From NCBI RefSeq assembly GCF_025548555.1, contig NZ_JAJLPA010000014.1:1-64000 (forward strand): a stretch of DNA of 64,000 nt, written 5' to 3'. This document shows positions 46,921-56,503 of the stretch, in pieces. Within the stretch, counting starts at the first letter, position 1, and each line of letters opens with the position of its first letter. This DNA is from Sphingomonas sp. A2-49. Lineage in GTDB: Bacteria > Pseudomonadota > Alphaproteobacteria > Sphingomonadales > Sphingomonadaceae. The notes beneath the pieces are model-generated. The model did not search any database. It was not told the origin of the DNA and saw only the letters and a program-made list of their open reading frames with translations. Position numbers and translations under genes: made by a program.

Positions 46921-47877
46921 ATGCTCGACACCCCTTCCGCCCAGGTCCCGACGCTCAGCCTCGCCGACCAGGAGCACGACCCCGACGGTTTCGCCGCCGC
47001 CTTCGGCGAATCGTTCGAACGCTACGGCTTCGCGATCGTCGCCGACCACGGCGTGCCGCAGCCGCTGATCGAGCGCGCGTGGCGCGAGACCGAGGAACTG
47101 TTCGCGCGCCCCGAAGCGGAAAAGCGCGGCTATTTCGTCGCGGGCGGTGGCGGCGCGCGCGGCTACACCCCGTTCAAGACGGAGATCGCGAAGGACGCCA
47201 GCCACGTCGACCTGAAGGAATTCTGGCACGTCGGCCGCGAACTGCCGGCGGGTCACCGCTTTGCCGACAGCATGTCGCCCAACATCTGGCCGACGCGGCC
47301 GGAGGGGTTCAGGGACACGTTCCTCGAACTGTTCACCGCGTTCGATCGCGCCGGCGACCGGCTGCTGTCGGCGATCGCGCGCCACCTGAAGCTCGATCCG
47401 GACTGGTTCGATCCCGCGGTGAAGGACGGCAATTCGGTGCTGCGCCTGCTCCACTATCCGCCGATCCCCGCGGATGCCGAGGGGGTCCGCGCCGGCGCGC
47501 ACGAGGACATCAACCTCATCACGCTGCTGCTCGGTGCCGAGGAGGCCGGACTCGAATTACTCGACCGCGCCAACGGGCGCTGGCTGGCGATCAAGCCGCC
47601 CGAAGGCGCGATGGTGGTCAACGTCGGCGACATGCTGCAACGGCTGACCAACCACGTCCTGCCCTCGACGACGCACCGCGTCGTCAACCCGCCGCCCGAA
47701 CGGCGCGGCCATTCGCGCTATTCGATGCCCTTCTTCCTGCATCCGGCGCCCGATTTCCTGATCGAGACGCTGCCGCAGACGATCACCGCGGAAAACCCGA
47801 ACCGCTACCCCGAGCCGATCACGGCGCACGACTATCTCCACCAGCGGCTGGTCGAGATCGGGCTCATCAAGGCATAG
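46921..47877 (+). CDS. 2-oxoglutarate/Fe(II) oxygenase, isopenicillin-N-synthase family
   Basis: Non-haem iron oxygenase of the isopenicillin-N-synthase superfamily, substrate unknown. The 318-residue product has an N-terminal DIOX_N-like domain (about 5-115, GFAIVADHGVP) and the double-stranded beta helix. The iron ligands are His194, Asp196 (HED) and His252 (THRVV). Arg266 and Ser268 (RYS) would bind the co-substrate carboxylate. ATG 46921 is preferred over 46912 because the promoter lies so close. No beta-lactam gene is nearby, so antibiotic synthesis is not implied. It converges on the amidohydrolase gene. Confidence 0.9.
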   Translation: MLDTPSAQVPTLSLADQEHDPDGFAAAFGESFERYGFAIVADHGVPQPLIERAWRETEELFARPEAEKRGYFVAGGGGARGYTPFKTEIAKDASHVDLKEFWHVGRELPAGHRFADSMSPNIWPTRPEGFRDTFLELFTAFDRAGDRLLSAIARHLKLDPDWFDPAVKDGNSVLRLLHYPPIPADAEGVRAGAHEDINLITLLLGAEEAGLELLDRANGRWLAIKPPEGAMVVNVGDMLQRLTNHVLPSTTHRVVNPPPERRGHSRYSMPFFLHPAPDFLIETLPQTITAENPNRYPEPITAHDYLHQRLVEIGLIKA

Positions 47878-47901
47878 GGCGCGCCGACGCCGGGGCGCGG
47901 G

Positions 47902-49116
47902 TCAGTCGAACCCGCGCTCCAGGTAGCGCGTCGCGACCGCGCAATGGATCGCGACGCCGCGCGCCATCACCGATTCCTCGATCGTCATGCGCGTATTGTG
48001 GAGCGGCGGGTTGGTCGCGGGGTCGCTGCCCGCCGGCGCGACGCCCAGGAACGCGAACGCGCCGGGATAGCGGCGCAGGACGTAGGAGAAATCCTCCGCC
48101 CCCATCATCGGCTGCGGCATCCGCGCGAAAGCCGCGCCCAGATCGTCCGCCACCGCCTCGACCAACGCGGCACCGCGCGGATCGTTGACGGTCACCGGAT
48201 AGCCGGTGTCGATCCAGGCTTCCGCGGTCGCGCCATGCGCCGCGGCGATGTTCTCGGCGATCCGGCGAAAGGCGGCGTGCATCGTGTCGCGCGTCGCCTC
48301 GGACAACGTCCGCAACGTGCCGAGCATCCGTACCTCGCCGGGGATGATGTTGTGCGCCGATCCCGCCTCGATCTTGGTGATCGACAGCACCGCGGGATCG
48401 GTGACCGCGATACGCCGCGCGACGAAGGTCTGGAGCGCGGTGACGATCTCGCAGGCGACCGGCACCGGATCGATGCAGTCGTGCGGCATCGCGGCATGGC
48501 CGCCGGCGCCGCGGATCACGACGTGCAGCGTGTCCGCCGACGCCATGATCGACCCGCTGCGCGTGATGACGGTCCCGGCGGGCGCGTTGGGGGTGATGTG
48601 CAGCGCGAAGGCGGCGTCGGGCGCGGCGATGTCGAGCAGCCCGTCGTCGATCATGAAGCGCGCGCCATGATGTCCCTCCTCGCCGGGCTGGAACATGAAG
48701 ACGACGTTACCGGGCAGTTGGTCGCGCCGCGCGGACAGCGCGCGCGCCGCACCGACCAGCATCGCCGTGTGCGAATCGTGGCCGCAGGCATGCATGCGGC
48801 CGGGGACCGTGCTCGCGAACGGCAGCCCGGTCTCCTCCTGCATCGCCAGCGCATCCATGTCGCCGCGCAGCAGCACGGTCCGGCCGTTGCCCCCGTCCTG
48901 TCCGCGCAGGATCGCGATCAGTCCGCTGGTCGACGGACCCTCGTGATAGTCGAGCGGCAGGCCGGCGAGCGCGGCCTTGATCTTCGCGGTGGTCAGCGCA
49001 CAGTCGAGGCCGAGTTCGGGTTCCGCATGGATCGCCCGGCGCAGCGTGACGATATCGTCGAGTTCGGCCTCGCCGGCCGCGGTCCAGTCGCTGATGCTGT
49101 GGTCGTCAAGGGACAT
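47902..49116 (-). CDS. M20-family amidohydrolase
   Basis: Metal-dependent hydrolase of N-acyl amino acids or related amides (hippurate hydrolase/AbgA-like). The 404-residue product has the M20 layout: catalytic domain with GDMDAL, the HACGHDSHTAM metal motif and QPGEEGHHGA, a dimerisation insert (about 190-310) and the closing catalytic part with PQPMMGAEDFSY. No signal peptide is seen, so it acts in the cytoplasm. GGAG precedes ATG 49116. It is alone between the oxygenase and the HerA-like gene. Confidence 0.92.
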   Translation of the reverse strand: MSLDDHSISDWTAAGEAELDDIVTLRRAIHAEPELGLDCALTTAKIKAALAGLPLDYHEGPSTSGLIAILRGQDGGNGRTVLLRGDMDALAMQEETGLPFASTVPGRMHACGHDSHTAMLVGAARALSARRDQLPGNVVFMFQPGEEGHHGARFMIDDGLLDIAAPDAAFALHITPNAPAGTVITRSGSIMASADTLHVVIRGAGGHAAMPHDCIDPVPVACEIVTALQTFVARRIAVTDPAVLSITKIEAGSAHNIIPGEVRMLGTLRTLSEATRDTMHAAFRRIAENIAAAHGATAEAWIDTGYPVTVNDPRGAALVEAVADDLGAAFARMPQPMMGAEDFSYVLRRYPGAFAFLGVAPAGSDPATNPPLHNTRMTIEESVMARGVAIHCAVATRYLERGFD

Positions 49117-49148
49117 GATCGGGCTCCGTTGATCCCGACCTTGTGAGC

Positions 49149-49177
49149 CCGCCCGGCGCCATTGTCGAGCCGGGCGG
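49149..49177 (-). terminator. hairpin after the HerA-like gene
   Basis: CCGCCCGGC (49149-49157) pairs perfectly with GCCGGGCGG (49169-49177), loop of 11 bases, 22 bases beyond the stop at 49199. It has no T-run, so termination is possible but not certain. Confidence 0.5.
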
Positions 49178-49198
49178 TGGGCGTCGTCCCCGCCCGCC

Positions 49199-50839
49199 TC
49201 ACCGCCGCATCAGATTGCCCAGCACGCTACGCAGCACGGTGCCGACCAGCCCGCCGCCCGACGATCCGCGCCGCGATCCGCCACCGAACACCTGCTTGCC
49301 GATCTCGTTGGCCACCTGTCGTCCGATCGACGAACTGGCCGCGCGGGTGGCGGAGCCGACCGCCTTGGTCCAGGGCGAATTCGCCGCCTCGCGGTCCGCC
49401 GCGCGCTGCGCCTGCGCGTCGGCCCTCGCCTGCGCGGCCTGGGTGCGCGCGGCCTCCTTGGCGACGCGCGCATCCTCCTTGGCCTGTACCGCCGCGGCCT
49501 TTTCGGCGTCGGTCGCGGCGCGCGCGGCGGCGGCGGCGGCGGCGGCCTCCTGCGTCTTGGCGGCGAGCATCTCCTCCGCCGATTCGCGATCGACCGCGGT
49601 GTCGTATTTGTCGCCGACCGCATCGGTCTGGATCATCACGCCGCGCTCCTGCGGCGTCACCGGGCCGACGCGACTGGCGGGCGGCTTGATGAGCGTGCGC
49701 TCGACCGGCGACGGCGATCCGTCCGGCTGGAGCAGCGACACCAGCGCCTCGCCGACCTTCAGCTCGGTGATCGCGGTGGCGACGTCGACACCGGGGTTGG
49801 CGCGGAACGTTTCCGCCGCGGACCGCACCGCCGCCTGGTCGCGCGGGGTGAAGGCGCGGAGCGCATGCTGGACCCGGTTGCCGAGTTGGCCCGCCACCGT
49901 ATCGGGGATGTCGATCGGGTTCTGCGTGATGAAATAGACGCCGACGCCCTTGGACCGGATCAGCCGCACGACCTGTTCGATCTTGTCGAGCAGCGCCTTG
50001 GGCGCCTCGTCGAACAGCAGATGCGCCTCGTCGAAGAAGAAGACGAGCTTGGGCTTTTCAGGGTCGCCGACCTCGGGCAGATGCTCGAACAATTCGCTCA
50101 TCAGCCACAGCAGGAACGTGCTGTAGAGCTTGGGGGCGGCCATCAGCTTGTCGGCCGCCAGCACGTTGACGATCCCCCTGCCCCTGTCGTCTGTGCGGAT
50201 GAAGTCGTCCATTTCCAGCGCGGGTTCGCCGAAGAAATGCTCGCCCCCCTGCGTGCGCAGCTGGAGCAGGGAGCGCTGGATCGCGCCTATCGACTGTTTC
50301 GACACGTTGCCGTAGGTCGTGGTCAGTTCGTCGGCCCGATCCGCGCAATGCGCCAGCATCGCCTGGAGGTCGTCGAGGTCGATCAGCAGCAGCCCGTCCT
50401 TGTCGGCGACGTGGAAGGCGATCGTCATAACGCCCTCCTGCACCTCGTTGAGGTCCATCAGCCGCGACAGCAGCAGCGGCCCCATCTCGCTGACCGTGGT
50501 GCGGATCGGATGGCCCTGTTCGCCGTACAGGTCCCAGAATTGCACCGGATTGTCGGCATAGACCCAGTCGGTGTCGCCGATTTCCGCGGCGCGGGCGGCG
50601 AAGGCGGCATGCGTCTTCGCCTGTGGCGATCCGGCCATGGCGAGGCCCGACAGGTCGCCCTTCACGTCGGCGACGAAGCTCGGCACGCCGATCCGGCTGA
50701 ATCCCTCGATGATGCCCTGCAACGTCACCGTCTTGCCGGTGCCGGTCGCGCCCGCGATCAGCCCGTGGCGATTGGCGCGCCTGAGGTCGAGCACCTGCGG
50801 CGTGCCGCCGCCCAGACCGATGAAAATGCCGTCGCCCAT
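49199..50839 (-). CDS. HerA/DUF853-type ATPase
   Basis: P-loop ATPase related to HerA and YjgR (DUF853), function unknown. The 546-residue product has Walker A GATGTGKT (residues 30-37), Walker [10 protein letters not shown] and a later [24 protein letters not shown] typical of HerA-like translocases. A long Ala/Arg/Glu-rich coiled coil (about 425-500) and a Gly/Ser/Arg tail follow. ATG 50839 is chosen because the domain begins there; an in-frame ATG at 50935 runs into the degP terminator. No NurA partner is adjacent. Confidence 0.9.
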   Translation of the reverse strand: MGDGIFIGLGGGTPQVLDLRRANRHGLIAGATGTGKTVTLQGIIEGFSRIGVPSFVADVKGDLSGLAMAGSPQAKTHAAFAARAAEIGDTDWVYADNPVQFWDLYGEQGHPIRTTVSEMGPLLLSRLMDLNEVQEGVMTIAFHVADKDGLLLIDLDDLQAMLAHCADRADELTTTYGNVSKQSIGAIQRSLLQLRTQGGEHFFGEPALEMDDFIRTDDRGRGIVNVLAADKLMAAPKLYSTFLLWLMSELFEHLPEVGDPEKPKLVFFFDEAHLLFDEAPKALLDKIEQVVRLIRSKGVGVYFITQNPIDIPDTVAGQLGNRVQHALRAFTPRDQAAVRSAAETFRANPGVDVATAITELKVGEALVSLLQPDGSPSPVERTLIKPPASRVGPVTPQERGVMIQTDAVGDKYDTAVDRESAEEMLAAKTQEAAAAAAAARAATDAEKAAAVQAKEDARVAKEAARTQAAQARADAQAQRAADREAANSPWTKAVGSATRAASSSIGRQVANEIGKQVFGGGSRRGSSGGGLVGTVLRSVLGNLMRR

Positions 50840-50891
50840 ATCCGCTCCTTTGGTCCTGCCGACAGACCTAGCGCCATGGACGCGCAAAAGG

Positions 50892-50926
50892 AAAGGGCCG
50901 CCGCCCGGGGAAGGCGACGACCCTTT
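50892..50926 (-). terminator. intrinsic terminator of degP
   Basis: On the minus strand AAAGGG pairs with CCCTTT, with further GC pairs inside (CGCC with GGCG), and the 3' side continues into CCTTTT. It is 36 bases after the degP stop. Confidence 0.75.
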
Positions 50927-50961
50927 GGGGTGCACGTCCCGGCGATGGCCGGGCGCTGGTG

Positions 50962-52524
50962 CTACTTGATCTTGACGGGCACGAACGCCGGATTGCCGCG
51001 CCCGCGCTGGACCAGCAGGAGCACCTGCGGCCGGCCGGCCGCCTTGGCCTGCGCGACGACCCGCGCATAGTCGACCGCGGTACGGACCGGCACGCCGTTG
51101 ACCGCGGTGATGACGTCGGCGCGCTTCAGCTTGCCCGCCGCATCGCTCGACGCGTCGACCGTCGCGATCACCACGCCCTGCACGCTGCTGTCGACGCCGA
51201 TCGCGCGCGAGATGCCCGGCGTCAGCGGCTGGACGGTGAGGCCCAGCGGCGCCGTGCTCGATGCGGGCACCGACGAGGTGTCGTCGTCGCCGTCGTCGCC
51301 CGACCCGGCGCCGGGATTGGCGCCGAAGCCGCCGCTGTCGTCCTCGCCCTGGATCGCCTTTTGCAGCTGGTCGTTGGACGGCCGAGTGGCGACGGCGATG
51401 CCGACGCTCACCGGCTGGCCGCCGCGCAGCACGTCGAAGCGCGCGGTCGTGCCGGGTTTGAGGTTGGAGACGAGGTAGGTCAGCGACTGTTCCTTGGTCA
51501 CCGGCTGGCCGTTGATCTTCGTCACCACGTCGCCGACGCGCAGGCCGCCGCGCGCCGCCGGGCCGGCGGGCTCGACGCGCGCGATAAGCTCGCCCGCATT
51601 CTTGGGGATGCCGAGCGCCGCGGCGGCGTCGTCGTCGACCGGGCCGCCGATGCTCACGCCGATATAGCCGCGGCTGATCTTGCCGCCGTTCATGAACGTC
51701 TCGATGATCGGCTTGGCGGTCGCCGCAGGGATTGCGAAGCCGATGCCGATGTTACCGCCGGACTGGCTGAAGATCTGGCTGTTGACCCCGATCACGTTGC
51801 CGTTGAGGTCGAACATCGGGCCGCCCGAATTGCCCTGGTTGATCGACGCGTCGGTCTGGATGAACCGGTCGTAGGCGCCGCCCTGCCCGGTCACGCGGTT
51901 GATCGCCGAGATGATGCCCGCCGTGACGGTGCCGCCGAGGCCGAAGGGCTCGCCGATCGCCAGCACCCAGTCGCCGACGCGCGACTTGCTCGAATCGCCC
52001 CACTTGACGAACGGCAGGCCGGCGGCGTCGATCTTGAGCAGCGCCAGATCGGAATCCTGATCCTTGCCGATCACGCGCGCGGTATATTCGCGGTTGTTCG
52101 ACAGGGTCACCGTGATCGAATTGACCGTCGCGCCCTCTGCGCCCGGCGCGATGACGTGATTGTTGGTCACGACATAGCCGTCGGGCGAGATCAGGAAGCC
52201 CGAACCCAGCGACGCGCCCTCGCGCTTGACCGGCGCACCGCCCTGCCCGCCCATGCCGCCGAACAATTCGCCGAACGGCGTGCCCGAGAAGGGGTTCGCC
52301 GCCTGCCGCTGGACGATGGTCTGCTTGGTGGAGATGTTGACGACCGCGGGCTGAAGCTTCGCGACCATGTCGGCGAAGCTCATCGGCGCGCCGCCGCGCG
52401 GCACCGCCGCCTGGATCGCGCCCGGCTCGTTCTGCGCCTGCTGTGCATTGCTGGGCTGGAGGGCGAGCGTGGCGGTCGCGCCGCCGAGCAGAAGCGCACT
52501 GGTAATGGCGTAGGCGTAGCGCAC
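50962..52524 (-). CDS. degP: DegP/HtrA-type serine protease Do
   Basis: Periplasmic serine protease and chaperone of protein quality control. The 520-residue product has a signal peptide (about 1-25), a trypsin-like domain with catalytic His123 (NHV), Asp159 (SDLALL) and Ser233 (GNSGGP), and two PDZ domains (about 290-375 and 420-510). The order and sizes match DegP/DegQ. ATG 52524 begins the signal. It is 114 bases downstream of hflC on the same strand, a neighbourhood of membrane-protein quality control common in alphaproteobacteria. Confidence 0.96.
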   Translation of the reverse strand: MRYAYAITSALLLGGATATLALQPSNAQQAQNEPGAIQAAVPRGGAPMSFADMVAKLQPAVVNISTKQTIVQRQAANPFSGTPFGELFGGMGGQGGAPVKREGASLGSGFLISPDGYVVTNNHVIAPGAEGATVNSITVTLSNNREYTARVIGKDQDSDLALLKIDAAGLPFVKWGDSSKSRVGDWVLAIGEPFGLGGTVTAGIISAINRVTGQGGAYDRFIQTDASINQGNSGGPMFDLNGNVIGVNSQIFSQSGGNIGIGFAIPAATAKPIIETFMNGGKISRGYIGVSIGGPVDDDAAAALGIPKNAGELIARVEPAGPAARGGLRVGDVVTKINGQPVTKEQSLTYLVSNLKPGTTARFDVLRGGQPVSVGIAVATRPSNDQLQKAIQGEDDSGGFGANPGAGSGDDGDDDTSSVPASSTAPLGLTVQPLTPGISRAIGVDSSVQGVVIATVDASSDAAGKLKRADVITAVNGVPVRTAVDYARVVAQAKAAGRPQVLLLVQRGRGNPAFVPVKIK

Positions 52525-52638
52525 TAGGGGATAATCCTCTCGTTAAGGGCGTTCGGAATGGGTGACTTACTGGACCCAAACGCCTGAACGCCGCTTGAAT
52601 GTTCACACGCCGGCAAGCTGGGTGCTAATCCTCGACGA

Positions 52639-53514
52639 TCAACGCCCCCGGCCTTCGAATTCGCGCAAGTAACTGTTTCCCGGCGACAGGATGATCGACG
52701 TCGAGCCGCCCGGCGCCGGTCCGCCGTCCGCACCGAAGGTGTGGCGGTACGACTGCATCGCACGGTAGAAATCGTAGAAGTCGGCGTCCTTGGTGAAGCT
52801 CTGCGCATAGATGCGCGCCGAGGCGGCATCGGCCTCGCCGCGGATGATCTGCGCGTCCTTCTGCCCCTGCGCACGGATCGTGATCGCCTGCTGCTGGCGT
52901 GCCGTCGCCATTCGGGCGAGCGCGCGGTCGAGCGGGCTGCCGTCGGGCAGGTCGGCGTGCTTGATCCGCACGTCGACGATCTGGACGCCATATTGGCTGG
53001 CGAGCCGTTGCAGGCGCGCCTGGATATTGTCCATCACCCGGTCGCGCTCCGGGCTGAGCAACGTCGCGAACGGCTGGTTGCCGAGCTCGTTGCGGATCGA
53101 ACTGCCGAGCAACGGGCGCAGCGCCTCGGTGATCGCGGTCTCGGTCTGCGACGTGCTGCCGGTGGCGTTCACCGCCTTCAGCGGATCGATGATGCGGAAG
53201 CGCGCATAGGCGTCGACCTCGAGCCGCAGCTGGTCGGACGAGAGCACCTGCTGGTTGTCGTAATCGACGTCGAGCACGCGCTTGTTGAGCCATACCATGC
53301 GATCGACGAACGGGATGCGCAGGATCGGCCCCGCACCGGTGCGACCGAACTGTTCGCCCTGTTTCCACGCGTTGACGGTGCGCACCGGCTGTTCGAAGCG
53401 CAGGATCACCGCCTGCTGCGTCTCGGGCACGATCGTGACCGTCGCGGCAAGCAGGATGACGAAGACGAGCGCGGCGAGGCCGAGCGCGATCGGGTGACGC
53501 CAGACGCCGGTCAC
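52639..53514 (-). CDS. hflC: HflC, SPFH-domain regulator of FtsH
   Basis: Inner-membrane SPFH-domain protein that forms the HflKC cage around the FtsH protease. The 291-residue product has one N-terminal membrane segment (about 8-30), an SPFH domain (about 35-220) and a helical end (RATAMVATARQQQAITIRAQ-like, then DADFYDFYRAMQSY). GTG 53514 overlaps the hflK stop (GTGA), as expected for the obligate partner pair. Confidence 0.95.
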   Translation of the reverse strand: MTGVWRHPIALGLAALVFVILLAATVTIVPETQQAVILRFEQPVRTVNAWKQGEQFGRTGAGPILRIPFVDRMVWLNKRVLDVDYDNQQVLSSDQLRLEVDAYARFRIIDPLKAVNATGSTSQTETAITEALRPLLGSSIRNELGNQPFATLLSPERDRVMDNIQARLQRLASQYGVQIVDVRIKHADLPDGSPLDRALARMATARQQQAITIRAQGQKDAQIIRGEADAASARIYAQSFTKDADFYDFYRAMQSYRHTFGADGGPAPGGSTSIILSPGNSYLREFEGRGR

Positions 53515-54647
53515 TGGCCGGCTCCCGACGTCACCGCGGGCTGGACCGATTGCCCCGGCTGGCCCGCCGCGGCGGCGTCCGGAATGCGGCGGGCATTGCC
53601 CATCGGCAGGTACGGCACGACGCCGCTCGGTTCGACGATCGTCTTGTCGGACTTGGCCAGCACGGCCTCCATGGTCTCGTAATACATGCGGCGGCGGGTC
53701 ACTTCGGGGGCGAGCTTGTACTGTTCGTACACCTTGTCGAACTGCGATGCCTCGCCCTCGGCGCGCGCCACGACCTGCTTGGCGTAGGATTGCGCCTGGT
53801 TGCGCACGCCCTGCGCGTCCTGCTGCGCGGCGGTGACGTCCTTGAACGCGTCGTTGACGCGGGCGGGCGGATCGGCCTGCTTGATGCCGACGCCGACGAC
53901 GACGATGCCGGACTTATAGTCGTCCAGCACCTTCTGCATCCGTTCCTGCACCTGGTTCTCGATCATCGCGCGGCCCGGCCCGAGCGCCGAATCGAGCGTC
54001 ACGTTCGCCACCACCTCGCGCATCGCGCTTTCGGCGGTCGCGCGCACCGTCTCGCGCGGCTTGTCGATCTGGAACACGTAGTTCTGCGGGCTCGAGATCT
54101 TCCAGCGCACCGCATAGGCGAGGTCGATGATGTTCTGGTCGCGGGTGAGCATCAGGTTTTCCGAGCCCGTCTCCGGGAAATTCTCGATCCGGATGTTCTG
54201 CACGTCGACCTTGACGACGCGAGCGATCGGCGCCGGCAGCGTCATCGCGATGCCGGGATCGAGCGTGCCCGAATACCGGCCGAGATAGGTCACGACGCCG
54301 CGTTCCTGCGGCGCGATCGGGTGGATCGAGGTGTAGAGCACCCAGACGAGCAGGATGATCCCCGCCCCGATCAGCCACAGTGCGCGCGCGTTGGGCGCGC
54401 CGGGCAGGCCGTTGAAACCGCCGCCACCGCCGCCGCCGCCGCCCGCATTGCGCGCCTTCTTCAGGAAATCGTCGAGCGCGGTCGGCTTGGCGCCCGGCTT
54501 GCGGCCGCCCGGCGGCAGCGACCACGGGTTGCGCGGGCCGCCGCTACCGGGGCTGCCGTTGGCATCGTCGCCCTGGCCCCAGGGACCTTTCGGCGTTTCG
54601 GCGGCGAGAATGGGAGGGCGCCCGTTGCAGCCCGGCAGGATCGTCAT
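53511..54647 (-). CDS. hflK: HflK, SPFH-domain regulator of FtsH
   Basis: Partner of HflC in the FtsH-regulating cage. The 378-residue product has a Gly/Pro-rich N-terminus with a run of nine glycines (about 71-81), one membrane segment (about 93-113), the SPFH domain (about 115-290) and an extended helical C-terminus rich in Gln and Ala. The cytoplasmic N-terminus is longer than in some homologues. The start is uncertain: ATG 54647 has AAGGGAGGG immediately upstream with little spacing, and a TATAAG is only 13 bases away, so a later start is possible. It is divergent from mrp across 70 bases. Confidence 0.93.
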   Translation of the reverse strand: MTILPGCNGRPPILAAETPKGPWGQGDDANGSPGSGGPRNPWSLPPGGRKPGAKPTALDDFLKKARNAGGGGGGGGGFNGLPGAPNARALWLIGAGIILLVWVLYTSIHPIAPQERGVVTYLGRYSGTLDPGIAMTLPAPIARVVKVDVQNIRIENFPETGSENLMLTRDQNIIDLAYAVRWKISSPQNYVFQIDKPRETVRATAESAMREVVANVTLDSALGPGRAMIENQVQERMQKVLDDYKSGIVVVGVGIKQADPPARVNDAFKDVTAAQQDAQGVRNQAQSYAKQVVARAEGEASQFDKVYEQYKLAPEVTRRRMYYETMEAVLAKSDKTIVEPSGVVPYLPMGNARRIPDAAAAGQPGQSVQPAVTSGAGQ

Positions 54648-54717
54648 CCCTCCCTTATAGGAGAGCCAACGCGGAAAAACAGTGGCAAGCCGCCGCGGCG
54701 GGCCTATCTGCCCCGGC

Positions 54718-55665
54718 ATGACACAAGATGTAACGATCGCGGCGGTCCGTGCGGCCGCGGGAGAGCGGGCGACGCTGCGCTTCGAGGGCGCGCGCGCCGG
54801 CATCGTGCTCGACGCGACCGGCCTGTCGGGGCGCGAGCGCGACACGCTGGAGGATGCCGTCCGCGCCGCCGCGGCGGCAAAATGGACCGGCGAGGTGCGC
54901 GTCGTCGTCACCGCCGAACGCGTCGCCCGCCGCCTGATCGCGGTCGCCAGCGGCAAGGGGGGCGTCGGCAAGTCGACGCTCGCCGCCAATCTCGCCATCG
55001 CGCTGAAGGCGCGCGGGCGCCGTGTCGGGCTGGTCGATGCCGACATCTACGGCCCGTCGCAGCCGCGGCTGATGGCGGCGGAGGACCAGCGGCCGACCGC
55101 CAAGGACAAGGTGCTCGATCCGGTGCCGACGCCCTATGGCGTGCCGATGCTGTCGATGGGCCAGCTGATCGAGCCCGGCAAGGCGATCGCGTGGCGCGGG
55201 CCGATGGCGGCGGGCGCGCTGACGCAGCTGGTCGATGCCGATTGGGGCGCGACCGACACGCTGGTGCTCGACCTGCCGCCGGGCACCGGCGACGTCCAGC
55301 TGACGATGATCCAGAAGCACAAGCCGGCGGGCGCGATCATCGTGTCGACGCCGCAGGATCTGGCGCTGATCGACGCGACGCGTGCGATCGACCTGTTCGA
55401 CAAGGCGGGCATTCCCGTGATCGGGCTGGTCGAGAACATGGCGGGCTATGTCTGCCCGCATTGCGGCGTGGCATCGGATCCGTTCGGCAATGGCGGCGCG
55501 GAGGACACCGCGGCACGGCTCGGCATCCCGTTCCTCGGCCGCGTGCCGCTGGCGATCGGCATCCGCACCGCGTCGGACGCAGGCCAGCCGCCCGCCGCCG
55601 GGAACGGCGCCGATGCGACCGCGTTCCATGCCATAGCCGCACAGGTCGACGCCTGGCTGGCCTAA
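54718..55665 (+). CDS. mrp: Mrp/ApbC Fe-S P-loop carrier protein
   Basis: ParA-type ATPase of the Mrp/NBP35 family that carries or assembles Fe-S clusters. The 315-residue product has an N-terminal segment (about 1-70) that resembles a shortened DUF59 domain, the Walker A GKGGVGKST (residues 79-87), and a C-terminal CPHCG with Cys246 and Cys249, which would bridge a cluster between two subunits. ATG 54718 follows a divergent promoter region shared with hflK. It overlaps nothing and precedes the CoA-binding protein by 10 bases. Confidence 0.93.
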   Translation: MTQDVTIAAVRAAAGERATLRFEGARAGIVLDATGLSGRERDTLEDAVRAAAAAKWTGEVRVVVTAERVARRLIAVASGKGGVGKSTLAANLAIALKARGRRVGLVDADIYGPSQPRLMAAEDQRPTAKDKVLDPVPTPYGVPMLSMGQLIEPGKAIAWRGPMAAGALTQLVDADWGATDTLVLDLPPGTGDVQLTMIQKHKPAGAIIVSTPQDLALIDATRAIDLFDKAGIPVIGLVENMAGYVCPHCGVASDPFGNGGAEDTAARLGIPFLGRVPLAIGIRTASDAGQPPAAGNGADATAFHAIAAQVDAWLA

Positions 55666-55675
55666 GGAGACGCAC

Positions 55676-56107
55676 ATGCCGCTGACCGAGGATGCCGACA
55701 TCAGGGCGCTGCTGGACGGCGCGCGCACGATCGCGCTGGTCGGCGCGTCGGACCGCCCCGATCGCCCGTCGCACCGGGTCATGGCGACGCTCCAGCGCCA
55801 CGGCTATCGCGTCATCCCGGTCAATCCGCAGATTACCGGCGAACATGTCCACGGCGAATTCGTGTTCCGCGACCTCGACCAGCTCGGCGATCCGATCGAT
55901 ATCGTCGATATCTTCCGTCGGTCCGACGCGGTGGGGCCGATCGTCGATCAAGCGATCGCGATCGGTGCGAAGGCGGTGTGGATGCAGCTCGGCGTCGTCG
56001 ACGATGCCGCCGCCGCGCGCGCCGAGGCGGCGGGATTGCAGGTGGTGATGGACCGCTGTCCGGCGATCGAGATCCCGCGGCTGGGCCTCGCGCCGATCGC
56101 CACTTGA
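55676..56107 (+). CDS. CoA-binding protein, YccU-like
   Basis: Small CoA-binding Rossmann-fold protein of the YccU family, function unknown. The 143-residue product has ARTIALVGASDRPDRPSHRV near the start, GYRVIPVNPQITGEHVHGE, and the VDIVDIFRRSDAVGPI, WMQLGVVDDAAAARAEAAGL and VMDRCPAIEIPRLG segments of the CoA_binding domain over its full length. AGGAG lies 6 bases before ATG 55676. It is probably co-transcribed with mrp, 10 bases upstream. Confidence 0.92.
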   Translation: MPLTEDADIRALLDGARTIALVGASDRPDRPSHRVMATLQRHGYRVIPVNPQITGEHVHGEFVFRDLDQLGDPIDIVDIFRRSDAVGPIVDQAIAIGAKAVWMQLGVVDDAAAARAEAAGLQVVMDRCPAIEIPRLGLAPIAT

Positions 56108-56155
56108 TCTCGGGCCGGACCTGACCGACAACGGCGCATTGCGGAGGATGGCCCG

Positions 56156-56503
56156 ATGTTCGCCCTGCTGTTGTCGATCGTCCTGCCCGCCGATGATGCC
56201 GCCGCGCTGCTCGACCGGTCGCGGACGATGATCGCGGGCCAACGTTGCACCACCAACCCGAATGCCACCGACATCACCGTGTGCGGCCGGCGCAACGCAG
56301 ACCGGTTCCGCGTGCCCTTCGTCGTGCACGACGCGGGCGATCCGCGCCACGAGGCGGTGGCGGTGGAGCGCGACCGGCTGCTCGACCGCACCAACCCGGT
56401 GAGAGAATTGAGCCCGTTCCTCGTCGGCGGCGGCATGGCCGGCGTGACGGTCAGCAGCCGCAACGGCCTGACCGGCACGACCGACCGCAAGCTCGCGCCG
56501 TGA
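56156..56503 (+). CDS. small secreted protein with DITVCG motif
   Basis: Unrecognised 115-residue product. It has a short N-terminal hydrophobic stretch (about 1-20) and then a pattern: a Cys (GQRC), about ten residues, then DITVCGRR and RFRVP. The next gene holds a similar DIVVCG and RLPLP. This Cys-Cys spaced motif suggests a disulfide in a periplasmic protein. The stop overlaps the start of the next gene (GTGA). GGAGG lies 7 bases before ATG 56156. Confidence 0.7.
   Translation: MFALLLSIVLPADDAAALLDRSRTMIAGQRCTTNPNATDITVCGRRNADRFRVPFVVHDAGDPRHEAVAVERDRLLDRTNPVRELSPFLVGGGMAGVTVSSRNGLTGTTDRKLAP

Noticed and set aside
46921-47877. Beta-lactam biosynthesis gene
   Set aside because: The enzyme shares the isopenicillin-N-synthase fold, but no ACV synthetase or other pathway gene is present. 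This superfamily is broad.
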